DNA of 64,000 bases, taken from NCBI RefSeq assembly GCF_900148835.1, contig NZ_FRYK01000001.1, positions 744,001 through 808,000 on the forward strand. Direction: 5' to 3'. Below, in pieces: positions 7,726 through 16,397 of the stretch. The DNA is from Flavobacterium cucumis. GTDB lineage: Bacteria; Bacteroidota; Bacteroidia; Flavobacteriales; Flavobacteriaceae. A model generated the notes under the pieces. It did not search any database and was not told where the DNA came from. It worked only from the letters and a program-made list of their open reading frames with translations. The stretch's first letter is position 1; each line of letters opens with the position of its first letter. The position numbers and the translations under genes are program-made.

Positions 7726-10017
7726 TTATAATCCGAATTCATCCATATTAGGTTCGTCTGTTGGAACAGCAGTCGTATCTACTACTTTTTTAGGCACCCA
7801 ACAGTCTACTTTTATTTTTAAGTCATCAGGACGTTCAAAAGGTTCTTTTGATACATCTAAATCACTATCTGCATAACATTTTTTCATAAAAAGACCCCAT
7901 ATTGGAAGTGCCATTGTAGCACCTTGACCTCTTCTGGTATCTCTAAAATGCGCTGCTCTATCTTCATTTCCAACCCAAATTCCAGTAGCTAAATTGGGTA
8001 CCATTCCGATAAACCAACCGTCGGAATTGTTCTGAGAAGTTCCTGTTTTACCAGCAATAGGATTTCCAAAACTGTAATCGTATTGCATGATGCCACCGCC
8101 ACCCCATTTCAAACGGGCACCAGTCCCTGAAGTAGTAACACCCTCCATTAATTTAACAACGGCATAAGCAACATCTTTGTTTACAACATCTTTTGTAACA
8201 GGTATTGGTTGATCTATTACTACCCCGTTTTTGTCCTCAATTTTAATGATAAATGTTGGTTTTACGTAAACCCCTTGATTGGCAAATGTACTCATAGCAC
8301 CAACCATTTGCTCCACTGTAATGTCTACAGCTCCTAACGCAATAGAAGGCTGAACCGGAATAGTAGAAGTAACGCCTAATTCTTTTGCCATATCTACCAC
8401 AGCTTGTGGTCCCACTCTATCAATCAATTTTGCTGAAACCGTGTTAACAGAATTTGCTAAAGCCTTTTGCAATGTTATGGTTCCTCTGTAATTTCCATCC
8501 GAATTTCTTGGTGACCAATCGGCATCTATTCCCCATTTTCCTTTTGGCATCGTAAAATAACTATCAATAATAGAGTCACATGGTGAAATATTTAATTGTT
8601 CAATTGCAGTTGCATACAAAAAGGGTTTAAAAGTTGATCCAACTTGTCTGGCACCTTGTCCCACGTGATCGTACTGAAAATATTTATAATTTACTCCACC
8701 TACCCAAGCTTTGATATGACCACTTCTAGGTTCCATAGCCATCATACCGGTTTGCAACATATGCTTGTAGTACAAAATGGAATCTATTGGTTTCATAAGG
8801 GTGTCTTTCTCGCCTTCATAAGTAAAAATCTTCATTTTCGTAGGAACATCAAAAGATTTTAAAATCTCTTCTTCTGATTTCCCATTCAAATCCATTTTTC
8901 TCCATCGCTCCGAATTTTTCTTTGCTTGCATCATGATTTGCTTCGTTTGCTCAGGCGTGATATCTACAAATGGCGCATTTTCTTTTCCTTTGGTAGCAGA
9001 AAAAAATTCTTTTTGCAAATTTTTTAAATGCTCAATAACTGCTTCTTCAGCATATTGTTGCATTTTTGAATCAATGGTAGTATAAATCTTTAATCCATCG
9101 CGATACAAATCATATTCTGTTCCATCTTCTTTTAAATGGTCTTTGACCCATTTTTTCATATAATCTCTTAGATACTCTCTAAAATAAGTCGCACTTCCCT
9201 CTGAATGGCTTTCAGGTCTAAAATCTAATTTTATGGGAAGTTTTTTTAACGCCTCCTTTTTTGCTTCAGAAATTACACCGTTTTTTTCCATTTGTCCCAA
9301 AACTGTATTTCTTCTATCCAAAACCAATTGGGCTCTTTTTTTACGATTTGGATTGTATAATGATGGGTTTTTTAACATCCCTACAAACAAAGCCGATTCT
9401 TCAATTGTCAAATCTTTTGGTTCTTTGTTCATGTATATTTTAGCTGCCGAACGAATTCCTACTGCTCCATTTACAAAATCTACTTGATTTAGGTACAAAG
9501 CAATAATTTCTTGCTTCGTATACTGACGCTCTAAACGTATAGCAATAATCCATTCTTTTACTTTTTGGATAACTCTAAACAAAATAAACTTTGAACCTTC
9601 TCCATGAAATAAATTTTTAGCTAACTGTTGCGTGATTGTACTTGCTCCTCCATCTCTTCCTAAACGAATAACTGCTCTCAATGTACCCTTAGCGTCAATA
9701 CCAGAATGTTCATAAAAACGCTCGTCTTCGGTAGCCACCAAAGCTTTCACTAGATGCTGTGGCAATTCTTCATATTTAACAGGTGTTCTGTTCTCTTTAT
9801 AAAATTTACCAATAACAACACCATCTGAAGAAATGATTTCTGTAGCCACATTTGAGTCTGGATTTTCTAAATCATCAAATGAAGGCATTTTTCCAAAAAA
9901 TCCCCAAGATGCAAACAAGAATAACAATATCACTCCTAAAAATCCATAGGCGAATAATTGCCAAAACTTTCTTTTATACAATGAAAAATCGCTTGTATTT
10001 GCTTTTTTGGTGGCCAT
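7726..10017 (-). CDS. Penicillin-binding protein 1A, bifunctional transglycosylase/transpeptidase
   Basis: Class A PBP (763 residues) that polymerises and cross-links peptidoglycan at the outer face of the inner membrane. A single N-terminal helix (about 18-42) anchors it. The GT51 transglycosylase domain shows [12 protein letters not shown] and [12 protein letters not shown]. The transpeptidase domain shows GSTFKPF (active serine), a SVN triad in [11 protein letters not shown], and AGKTGTSQN. An acidic proline-containing tail ends the protein. The start codon lies 1 base after the gldH stop, so translation is probably coupled. Flavobacteria often carry this gene next to gldH; a functional link between wall synthesis and gliding is not shown by the sequence. 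Confidence 0.93.
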   Translation of the reverse strand: MATKKANTSDFSLYKRKFWQLFAYGFLGVILLFLFASWGFFGKMPSFDDLENPDSNVATEIISSDGVVIGKFYKENRTPVKYEELPQHLVKALVATEDERFYEHSGIDAKGTLRAVIRLGRDGGASTITQQLAKNLFHGEGSKFILFRVIQKVKEWIIAIRLERQYTKQEIIALYLNQVDFVNGAVGIRSAAKIYMNKEPKDLTIEESALFVGMLKNPSLYNPNRKKRAQLVLDRRNTVLGQMEKNGVISEAKKEALKKLPIKLDFRPESHSEGSATYFREYLRDYMKKWVKDHLKEDGTEYDLYRDGLKIYTTIDSKMQQYAEEAVIEHLKNLQKEFFSATKGKENAPFVDITPEQTKQIMMQAKKNSERWRKMDLNGKSEEEILKSFDVPTKMKIFTYEGEKDTLMKPIDSILYYKHMLQTGMMAMEPRSGHIKAWVGGVNYKYFQYDHVGQGARQVGSTFKPFLYATAIEQLNISPCDSIIDSYFTMPKGKWGIDADWSPRNSDGNYRGTITLQKALANSVNTVSAKLIDRVGPQAVVDMAKELGVTSTIPVQPSIALGAVDITVEQMVGAMSTFANQGVYVKPTFIIKIEDKNGVVIDQPIPVTKDVVNKDVAYAVVKLMEGVTTSGTGARLKWGGGGIMQYDYSFGNPIAGKTGTSQNNSDGWFIGMVPNLATGIWVGNEDRAAHFRDTRRGQGATMALPIWGLFMKKCYADSDLDVSKEPFERPDDLKIKVDCWVPKKVVDTTAVPTDEPNMDEFGL

Positions 10018-10018
10018 A

Positions 10019-10516
10019 CTATTTTATTTTTTCAATTCTTAATCCTAATTCTGTTATTCCTTTTAGCTCAGACACCCCATCAACTTTACCCGTTTCTCTA
10101 ACGGCCTGAACTACCTCAACCTGATATTTTCCAGTTCTTTTAAATTTAAAATTTTCCAAATACCACAATTTACTTTCCTTTACATCTGAAAAACCTTTTC
10201 CTAGTAAAGTACCATCTGGATTAGCCATTTGATATTCCAAAGTGTCAACTTTTACGCTTGGCGCGTTTCCAGGTTCTTTCATGGTAACAATCAAATACAA
10301 GTTGTTAAAAGGATAGTCATTATTATTTCTTACATTTAAAAACAAATGATACGGGTTTATTGTATCCGTTTGTTGAAATTCAAAACGTAAGGTGTCTGAC
10401 TTTTTCCAAGTTCCATCTAATTCACTGTATTCGCTGAAAAACTGCTTTTCGTCACAAGAGAGAAAAAGCAAAGCAAAGAGTACTAACCCAATAAATTTAG
10501 TCTTTTTTAGGAGCAT
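10019..10516 (-). CDS. gldH: Gliding motility lipoprotein GldH
   Basis: I place the start at the ATG at 10516 (MLLKKTKFIG...), which gives 165 residues and a lipoprotein signal peptide with lipobox LFLSC; the frame is open further upstream but that part would not be a signal peptide. The mature part contains SEYSELDGTWKKSDTLRFEFQQTDT, typical of GldH. In Flavobacterium, GldH is required for gliding and type IX secretion. The start overlaps the 3' end of ricT by 20 bases, and PBP1A follows after 1 base, so this is a translationally coupled cluster. Confidence 0.9.
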   Translation of the reverse strand: MLLKKTKFIGLVLFALLFLSCDEKQFFSEYSELDGTWKKSDTLRFEFQQTDTINPYHLFLNVRNNNDYPFNNLYLIVTMKEPGNAPSVKVDTLEYQMANPDGTLLGKGFSDVKESKLWYLENFKFKRTGKYQVEVVQAVRETGKVDGVSELKGITELGLRIEKIK

Positions 10517-11660
10517 TTTTAAAATTTGATGGTTTACGTTTTTTGTTTTTATTGTTATTCTTTTTCTTGGGTTGATCAAAACGAGTTAAACTATCTTGTC
10601 CTACCACATTTTCAAATTTTTTCTCTACTTCTTGAATGTTTTCAATCACAAAATCTTCCAAGGCGGCTACTCGCTCCTTTTTCTTATTAACTGCCACAAT
10701 CTCTTTTACTTTTGAAACTGGTAAAACTAACCATTGTGCCGGAGCATTGGCATAAGAAAACCACATGATTTCTTTGAAAATATCAATTTTCTGACAATAA
10801 GCATCACCCTTTTCAGTATATAATTTCGTATCCATATCGGGCATGTCTTTCAATGCATCTAAATACGTATCTAATTCATAATTTAAACAACATTTTAGTT
10901 TACCGCATTGACCCGCTAATTTTTGAGGATTTAACGATAATTGTTGGTAACGTGCTGCCGAAGTGTTTACACTTCTAAAATCAGTCAACCAAGTAGAACA
11001 GCATAATTCTCTTCCGCAAGAACCAATTCCTCCTAAACGAGCGGCTTCTTGGCGGAAACCTACTTGTTTCATCTCGATTCTTATCTTGAACTCTTGTGCA
11101 AATTCTTTGATTAATTGACGGAAATCTACACGATCATTTGCTGTATAATAAAACGTAGCTTTAGAGCCATCGCCCTGGTACTCTACATCCGAAATTTTCA
11201 TTTCTAATTTCAAATTGATAGCAATTTCACGAGCACGCATACGAACCGCTTCTTCTTTATTTCGAGCTTCTGTCCAAATGTCAATATCGCGTTGAGAAGC
11301 TTTTCTGTAAATTTTAGCTAATTCTTTATTGGGATTTTCGCCTTTCTTTTTCATTTGAATTTTAACCAATTCTCCTGTCAAAGTCACAATTCCGATATCG
11401 TGCCCCGGTGAAGCCTCAGTAGCAACAATATCTCCAATAGCTAAAGTTAGCTTTTCGGTATTTCTAAAAAACTCTTTTCTTCCATTTTTAAAACGGATTT
11501 CAGCCGCATCAAATGGTTCTTGACCACCTGGTAACGTCATATTTGACAACCAATCGAAAACCGAAAGTTTGTTGCAGCTATCGGTGCCGCAAGTCCCGTT
11601 ATTGTTACATCCTTTTGGTGTGCCGTCTTTAGCACCCGTGGAACAGTTTGTACATGCCAT
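10497..11660 (-). CDS. ricT: PSP1-domain protein RicT (YaaT), with Cys-rich N-terminus
   Basis: A PSP1/RicT family protein. In B. subtilis RicT works with RicA and RicF in an Fe-S complex that modulates RNase Y and mRNA maturation. From the ATG at 11660 it is 387 residues. The PSP1 core has FRQEAARLGGIGSCGRELCCSTW and LAGQCGKLKCCLNYE, the conserved cysteines. The first ~30 residues add six cysteines (MACTNC..., KGCNNNGTCGTDSC). The C-terminal ~25 residues are Lys/Asn-rich. The frame is open 31 codons further upstream, but MACTN is the natural start. It probably heads the ricT-gldH-PBP1A-sco transcript. Confidence 0.88.
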   Translation of the reverse strand: MACTNCSTGAKDGTPKGCNNNGTCGTDSCNKLSVFDWLSNMTLPGGQEPFDAAEIRFKNGRKEFFRNTEKLTLAIGDIVATEASPGHDIGIVTLTGELVKIQMKKKGENPNKELAKIYRKASQRDIDIWTEARNKEEAVRMRAREIAINLKLEMKISDVEYQGDGSKATFYYTANDRVDFRQLIKEFAQEFKIRIEMKQVGFRQEAARLGGIGSCGRELCCSTWLTDFRSVNTSAARYQQLSLNPQKLAGQCGKLKCCLNYELDTYLDALKDMPDMDTKLYTEKGDAYCQKIDIFKEIMWFSYANAPAQWLVLPVSKVKEIVAVNKKKERVAALEDFVIENIQEVEKKFENVVGQDSLTRFDQPKKKNNNKNKKRKPSNFKNAPKKD

Positions 11661-11721
11661 AATTTTGAATATATGTTGATTGTCCGTTTGTTGGACTACG
11701 TTTCTAAAATGTTTTTGAGCG

Positions 11722-11754
11722 TAAAGATATTGATTTTTTATGGAAACTTTCAAA
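11722..11754 (-). promoter_or_regulatory. Possible promoter for ricT-gldH
   Basis: On the minus strand TTTG (11754-11751), a 21-base spacer and TATCTTTA (11729-11722) resemble the TTTG/TAnnTTTG consensus except for the final base. The ricT ATG is about 60 bases downstream. Confidence 0.4.
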
Positions 11755-11776
11755 AATCAATCTCGAAGTTCACCAA

Positions 11777-11816
11777 AAAGAAAAAACCTATCTCATAGTT
11801 AAACGAAATAGGTTTT
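11777..11816 (-). terminator. Terminator of the trhO-trhP-ferredoxin operon
   Basis: AAAACCTAT (11783-11791) and ATAGGTTTT (11808-11816) pair across a 16-base loop. On the minus strand the hairpin is followed by a T-rich tract. It begins 25 bases downstream of the ferredoxin stop codon. Confidence 0.6.
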
Positions 11817-11840
11817 CATATAGTATTGTAAAACAAAAAA

Positions 11841-12071
11841 TTAAGTTTCTTTTACGGTAATAATATGCACAGGGCAAGCTTTTGCCGCTAACTCACAATT
11901 TTCAACAATCATATGGTCGGGTGATTTTAAGGTATAAAAACCTTTAGCGTCAACCGATTTTATTAATACTGATTTTCCGTCTTTTTTTGACATTTGAAAC
12001 TGTGCGGGTGCCATTTCAACACAGTAATTACAGCCAATACATTTGTCTCTTTGAAGCGTAACAACAACCAT
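11841..12071 (-). CDS. Small single-cluster ferredoxin
   Basis: A 76-residue ferredoxin, cytoplasmic. It has CIGCNYC (Cys11, 14, 17) followed much later by Cys59 and KACP (Cys66). With CxxCxxC plus a distal CP this fits a single [4Fe-4S] or [3Fe-4S] ferredoxin, not a two-cluster one. Its ATG overlaps the trhP stop (TAATG), so it is translationally coupled to the U32 enzyme. The context suggests it delivers electrons to, or serves, the tRNA hydroxylation system; that is inference from adjacency only. Confidence 0.88.
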   Translation of the reverse strand: MVVVTLQRDKCIGCNYCVEMAPAQFQMSKKDGKSVLIKSVDAKGFYTLKSPDHMIVENCELAAKACPVHIITVKET

Positions 12072-13312
12072 TAGTTTTCTACAATTTTATACATTTTATC
12101 CGATAAACGAATGCGGAACGGTACTTTTAAAGTACAACTATCACCTTTACTTGCTTTATCTGAAGTTGCATCATTTACGAAGAAATCTTCTAAAATTAAT
12201 TCTTGCGCTCCTGTTGACGGACCCGTAATTAAAATTTTATCACCTTTTTTGATATCGTAAGCTTCAATTTTGAATTCGGCTATACTTGATTTTGGAAAAT
12301 AATGCATTCCTTTCCCAACATATACTTTTTTCTGAGTCGCATTAGAACCAGGATTATCTGACCATTCGCCTAATTTTTGTCCCAAATAATAACCGCTCCA
12401 AAAACCACGATTGTAAACGGTTGCCAAAGCTTCCATCCAACTGTTGATTTTTTCTTTGGTAAACGTTCCCTCATAATACGAATCGATAGCTTCACGATAG
12501 GTTTTAATAACGGTTGCTACATAATCTGCAGCACGTCCACGACCTTCAATTTTTAAAACCTTGATGCCGGAATCAATGACTTGGTCGAGAAAGTCTAATG
12601 TACATAAGTCTTTTGGCGACATCATGTATTCGTTATCCAATTCGATTTCAAAACCTGATTCTTGATCGATAACCGTGTATTTTTTACGACAATTTTGTTT
12701 ACAAGCCCCACGATTTGCTGAAGAATTATGCGAATGTAAACTTAAATAACATTTGCCTGAAACCGCCATACACAAAGCACCGTGACCAAAGATTTCAATT
12801 TCTACCAAATTGCCACTTGGTCCTTTTATTTGCTCTTTTTTGATATCATCTGTGATTTTCTTCACTTGGCGTAAACTCAACTCACGAGACAATACAATCG
12901 TATCGGCAAACATTGCGTAGAATTTTACAGTTTCGATATTAGTAACATTCAATTGAGTGGAAATATGCACTTCCATTCCCATCGTGCGAGCCGTCATAAT
13001 AACTGCTTGGTCAGATGCAATTACAGCTGTAATTCCGGCTTCTTTAGCTTTAGTTAAAAGCGTTTTTACAATCGATAAATCGTGATCGTAAATGATGGTA
13101 TTTAGCGTTAGATACGTTCTAACATTTTTTTCGTTGCAACGACGCGCAATTTCAGGTAAATCGTCTAAAACGAAATTCACGGTTGCACGAGCGCGCATAT
13201 TTAATTGTTCGACGCCAAAATAAATGGAATCACAACCATTATCCAAGGCCGCTTGCATGGATTCGAAATTTCCTGCAGGAGCCATCAATTCTATTCTTCC
13301 AGAAGTTGTCAT
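12071..13312 (-). CDS. trhP: U32 family tRNA uridine-34 hydroxylation protein TrhP (YegQ family)
   Basis: A 413-residue peptidase-U32-like protein. Family members of this type (TrhP/YegQ) act in the prephenate-dependent, O2-independent formation of 5-hydroxyuridine at tRNA position 34. The N-terminal TIM-barrel part starts at MAPAGNFES. Conserved cysteines lie in GALCMAVSGKCYLS (181, 188) and RGACKQNC (204, 208), and KIEGRGR lies at 254-260. Residues ~327-413 form a separate C-terminal beta domain that closely resembles the last ~86 residues of the neighbouring TrhO. The start overlaps the trhO stop (TAATG), and the ferredoxin start overlaps its own stop. A protease role is unlikely. Confidence 0.85.
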   Translation of the reverse strand: MTTSGRIELMAPAGNFESMQAALDNGCDSIYFGVEQLNMRARATVNFVLDDLPEIARRCNEKNVRTYLTLNTIIYDHDLSIVKTLLTKAKEAGITAVIASDQAVIMTARTMGMEVHISTQLNVTNIETVKFYAMFADTIVLSRELSLRQVKKITDDIKKEQIKGPSGNLVEIEIFGHGALCMAVSGKCYLSLHSHNSSANRGACKQNCRKKYTVIDQESGFEIELDNEYMMSPKDLCTLDFLDQVIDSGIKVLKIEGRGRAADYVATVIKTYREAIDSYYEGTFTKEKINSWMEALATVYNRGFWSGYYLGQKLGEWSDNPGSNATQKKVYVGKGMHYFPKSSIAEFKIEAYDIKKGDKILITGPSTGAQELILEDFFVNDATSDKASKGDSCTLKVPFRIRLSDKMYKIVEN

Positions 13313-14670
13313 TAGCTGATAATTTTAAATAATTTATCCGATAATCTTACTCTAAAAGGCACTTCGAAAGTTACTTTGTCGCCAACTTTAGCCACTGCAT
13401 TTTCAGTTCCGTTCACGAACATTTTTTCTAAAACCAATTCTTGGTTTCCAGTTGTTGGTCCCGAAATTAGAATGCTGTCACCAACTTTAAGCTCTTGGTT
13501 TTCTATAACGAAAAGTCCCACTTGTGCTTTCACATAATAATGTTCGGCTTTACCAAGCAATACTTTTTTTACTTTTATTTTCTGACGAATGTCTTTTGTT
13601 TTTTCGGCTACAGCCAAAGGTTTATCTGACAATTCACCTGAATGTTTGAATTTCAAATTCTCCGATTTTCCTTTTCGGAAGACTTTATTTCCTACTTGTT
13701 TTCCTCTACGAAGTTTAACTTGTTCGGCCAATGGCAAATGTGTGATTTCTAAACATTCAGTAGAACAACAATTTTCCATGGCTGCTTTACATTCGTCACA
13801 TTGGATGAATAATAAATGACAACCGTCGTTCAAACAATTCGTGTGATTATCACAAGGTTTTCCACATTGGTGGCATTGCGAAACAATATCATCGGTAATT
13901 CTTTCTCCTAATCTGCGATCGAAAACGAAGTTTTTTCCGATGAATTTACTTTCCAAACCTTCTTCTTTGATTTGTTTCGCGTAATTGATGATTCCGCCTT
14001 CAAGTTGAAACACATTTTTAAACCCTTGATGTTTGAAATACGCCGACGCTTTCTCACAACGAATTCCTCCGGTGCAATACATCACCAAGTTTTTATCTTC
14101 TTTGAAATCTTTTAATTGTTCGTTGATAATTGGTAACGATTCACGAAAAGTTTCTACATCAGGAGTTATTGCTCCTTTAAAATGACCGATTTCACTTTCG
14201 TAATGGTTTCTAAAATCAACTACAATCGTGTTTGGGTCTTCTAATATTTGGTTGAATTCCTTAGCTTTCAAATGTACTCCGATATTGGTTACATCAAACG
14301 TTTCATCGTTTAAACCATCGGCTACAATTTTATCTCGAACTTTTACGGTTAGTTTTAAGAAAGAATGGTCATCGTGTTCTACGGCAACATTCAATCGAAT
14401 GCCACGCATAAAATCGTAAGCTTCTAAAGTTTCTCTAAAAGCTTCGAAATTTTCGGCTGGAACCGACATTTGAGCATTGATACCTTCTTTGGCTACATAC
14501 GTTCGACCAAGAGCATCGAGTTTGTTCCATTCGATAAATAAAGCGTCGCGAAATTTTTTAGGGTCTTCAATTTTGGCATACGCATAGAAAGATAATGTAA
14601 GACGTTGTTTTCCGGCTTCATCAATTAATTGAGCTCTTTCTTCTGCGCTTAAGGTGTTGTACAGTTGCAT
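13312..14670 (-). CDS. trhO: O2-dependent tRNA uridine-34 hydroxylase TrhO (YceA/rhodanese family) with fused U32-type C-terminal domain
   Basis: TrhO hydroxylates U34 of certain tRNAs using O2. The 452 residues comprise an N-terminal UPF0176 domain (1-~125), a rhodanese domain (~140-235) with the catalytic loop MYCTGGIRCEKAS (Cys199, with Cys205 nearby), and a Cys-rich segment (266-305, CHQCGKPC..., CDECKAAMENCC) likely to bind zinc. A basic linker follows. Residues 366-452 form an extra domain, absent from the ~350-residue classical enzyme, that is about half identical by eye to the C-terminus of the adjacent TrhP. It is first in the operon and downstream of a good promoter. Confidence 0.87.
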   Translation of the reverse strand: MQLYNTLSAEERAQLIDEAGKQRLTLSFYAYAKIEDPKKFRDALFIEWNKLDALGRTYVAKEGINAQMSVPAENFEAFRETLEAYDFMRGIRLNVAVEHDDHSFLKLTVKVRDKIVADGLNDETFDVTNIGVHLKAKEFNQILEDPNTIVVDFRNHYESEIGHFKGAITPDVETFRESLPIINEQLKDFKEDKNLVMYCTGGIRCEKASAYFKHQGFKNVFQLEGGIINYAKQIKEEGLESKFIGKNFVFDRRLGERITDDIVSQCHQCGKPCDNHTNCLNDGCHLLFIQCDECKAAMENCCSTECLEITHLPLAEQVKLRRGKQVGNKVFRKGKSENLKFKHSGELSDKPLAVAEKTKDIRQKIKVKKVLLGKAEHYYVKAQVGLFVIENQELKVGDSILISGPTTGNQELVLEKMFVNGTENAVAKVGDKVTFEVPFRVRLSDKLFKIIS

Positions 14671-14691
14671 GCTATAAACGTTTTAAGTTAG

Positions 14692-14711
14692 AGACGCGAT
14701 TTATCGCGTCT
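14692..14711. repeat. Perfect 9-bp palindrome in the trhO leader
   Basis: AGACGCGAT (14692-14700), TT, ATCGCGTCT (14703-14711), lying between the promoter and the trhO start codon. It is GC-rich in an AT-rich genome. The same kind of GACGCGAT-ATCGCGTC element occurs as a dispersed repeat in several bacterial groups, so it may be a mobile palindrome and not a leader structure. Confidence 0.6.
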
Positions 14712-14754
14712 GTACAGAATTATGTGGTGAATTCTAAATGGAAGAATTCGGATG

Positions 14755-14784
14755 CAAAGGTAATAAAATTGATTAAAAATCAAA
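14755..14784 (-). promoter_or_regulatory. Promoter of the trhO-trhP-ferredoxin operon
   Basis: Minus-strand TTTG (14784-14781), 18 bases, TACCTTTG (14762-14755): an exact match to the Bacteroidota TTTG/TAnnTTTG consensus. The predicted leader is about 80 bases and contains the palindrome at 14692-14711. Confidence 0.7.
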
Positions 14785-14817
14785 TCTTTAAATAGGTTTG
14801 AAAACATATTAACATTT

Positions 14818-14848
14818 TTTGGAGCAATTGAAAAAAGCTGTATTTTTA
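14818..14848 (+). promoter_or_regulatory. Promoter of recA
   Basis: TTTG (14818-14821), 19 bases, TATTTTTA (14841-14848), close to the TTTG/TAnnTTTG consensus. The ATG is at 14886. It is divergent from the trhO promoter. I see no clear LexA-type operator. Confidence 0.55.
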
Positions 14849-14885
14849 CCAAAAAAGAATTGTTATCAATTTAAAGCCAAATATT

Positions 14886-15890
14886 ATGAGTTCAGACAAA
14901 GAAGCAAAATTAAAAGCCTTACAACTAACACTAGACAAACTTGACAAAACCTACGGAAAAGGTACCGTAATGAAGCTAGGTGATAGCGCAGTTGAAGAAG
15001 TGGAAGCTATTCCTACAGGTTCGTTAGGTGTTGATTTAGCACTTGGTGTAAATGGATACCCAAGAGGAAGAATCATCGAAATTTACGGTCCAGAATCATC
15101 AGGTAAAACTACGTTAACTTTACACGCCATTGCTGAAGCTCAAAAAGCAGGTGGAATTGCAGCATTTATTGATGCCGAACATGCTTTTGATCGTTTTTAT
15201 GCTGAAAAATTAGGAATTGATATTGATAACTTAATTATTTCACAACCTGATAATGGTGAACAAGCATTAGAAATTGCAGAAAGTTTAATCCGATCAGGTG
15301 CTGTTGATATTGTAGTTATTGACTCTGTTGCTGCATTAACGCCAAAAAGTGAAATTGAAGGCGATATGGGAGACTCTAAAATGGGATTACACGCTCGTTT
15401 GATGTCGCAAGCACTTAGAAAATTAACAGGAACGATTCATAAAACCAATTGTACAGTTTTCTTCATTAACCAATTACGTGATAAAATTGGAGTAATGTTT
15501 GGAAGTCCAGAAACTACTACTGGTGGAAATGCATTGAAATTTTATGCTTCCGTACGTATCGATATTCGTAAATCTACCCAGATTAAAGATGGTGAAAACG
15601 TTATTGGTAACAGAACCAAAGTTAAAATTGTAAAAAATAAAGTAGCACCACCTTTTAGAACGGCTGAATTTGACATTATGTATGGTGAAGGCATTTCTAA
15701 AGTAGGTGAGGTTTTAGATCTTGCTGTAGAATTCGAAATCATTAAAAAAAGTGGTTCGTGGTTTAGTTATGGTGAAACCAAATTAGGTCAAGGTAGAGAC
15801 GCTGTGAAGGCATTAATTAAAGACAATCCAGAATTAATGGATGAATTGGAGCAAAAAATTAAAGAACTTATCAAAGAAAACAATGCTTAA
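14886..15890 (+). CDS. recA: Recombinase RecA
   Basis: The DNA-dependent ATPase for homologous recombination and repair, 334 residues. The Walker A motif is GPESSGKTT (66-74 region), and [28 protein letters not shown] (Walker B and L1) and [32 protein letters not shown] (L2) are all present. The N-terminal helix and C-terminal acidic region (KELIKENNA) are of normal length, with a slightly short acidic tail. It is monocistronic, with a promoter upstream and a strong terminator 8 bases after the stop. Confidence 0.98.
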   Translation: MSSDKEAKLKALQLTLDKLDKTYGKGTVMKLGDSAVEEVEAIPTGSLGVDLALGVNGYPRGRIIEIYGPESSGKTTLTLHAIAEAQKAGGIAAFIDAEHAFDRFYAEKLGIDIDNLIISQPDNGEQALEIAESLIRSGAVDIVVIDSVAALTPKSEIEGDMGDSKMGLHARLMSQALRKLTGTIHKTNCTVFFINQLRDKIGVMFGSPETTTGGNALKFYASVRIDIRKSTQIKDGENVIGNRTKVKIVKNKVAPPFRTAEFDIMYGEGISKVGEVLDLAVEFEIIKKSGSWFSYGETKLGQGRDAVKALIKDNPELMDELEQKIKELIKENNA

Positions 15891-15898
15891 AAAAATTA

Positions 15899-15925
15899 AA
15901 TCACGCCTGGAGCGTGATTTTTTTT
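15899..15925 (+). terminator. Rho-independent terminator of recA
   Basis: AATCACGC (15899-15906), loop CTGGA, GCGTGATT (15912-15919), followed by a run of T to 15925. The stem is perfect. Confidence 0.9.
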
Positions 15926-15984
15926 ATTACTTAACGCAACCTTTTCACAACTACATAATCTTATAGAAAAACAAATTTATTAAA

Positions 15985-16386
15985 ATGAAAAAATTAGTTT
16001 TATTAATAAGTATGCTATTCTTATTTAATTCTTGTGAATTAGATGATCCTAGTTTTACTGTTGATGTATTACCTGTAGCGTCCGTTGAAATGCCAACTGA
16101 ATTTGTTTTAGGAGAAACCTATCAAATCACTATGAAATATTTCAAACCTACTAATTGTCATACATCTTATGGTATTTATTATGAGAAAGATTTAAATACA
16201 AGAGTTTGTGCTATTAAAAATTTAGTTGAAAATAGAAGTAATTGTGCACCGATTGTAAATGTGTTAGTTGAGGAAACCTTTAATTTTCATGTTACAAATA
16301 CTGGAAACTATATTTTTAAATTTTGGACAGGCACTGACGATGAAGGTAATGACACATTTATTATCCACGACATTCCAGTTAATTAA
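15985..16386 (+). CDS. Hypothetical lipoprotein upstream of an ECF sigma factor
   Basis: A 133-residue protein with a lipoprotein signal (lipobox FNSC, Cys17) followed by ELDD. An acidic stretch just after the cysteine is the kind of signal that sends lipoproteins to the cell surface in Bacteroidota. The mature part looks like a small all-beta domain with three further cysteines (NCHTS, VCAIK, NCAPI). It ends 11 bases before the sigma factor start and is probably in the same operon, so it may belong to the envelope-sensing unit. I do not recognise the family. Confidence 0.6.
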   Translation: MKKLVLLISMLFLFNSCELDDPSFTVDVLPVASVEMPTEFVLGETYQITMKYFKPTNCHTSYGIYYEKDLNTRVCAIKNLVENRSNCAPIVNVLVEETFNFHVTNTGNYIFKFWTGTDDEGNDTFIIHDIPVN

Positions 16387-16397
16387 CACGTAATAAA

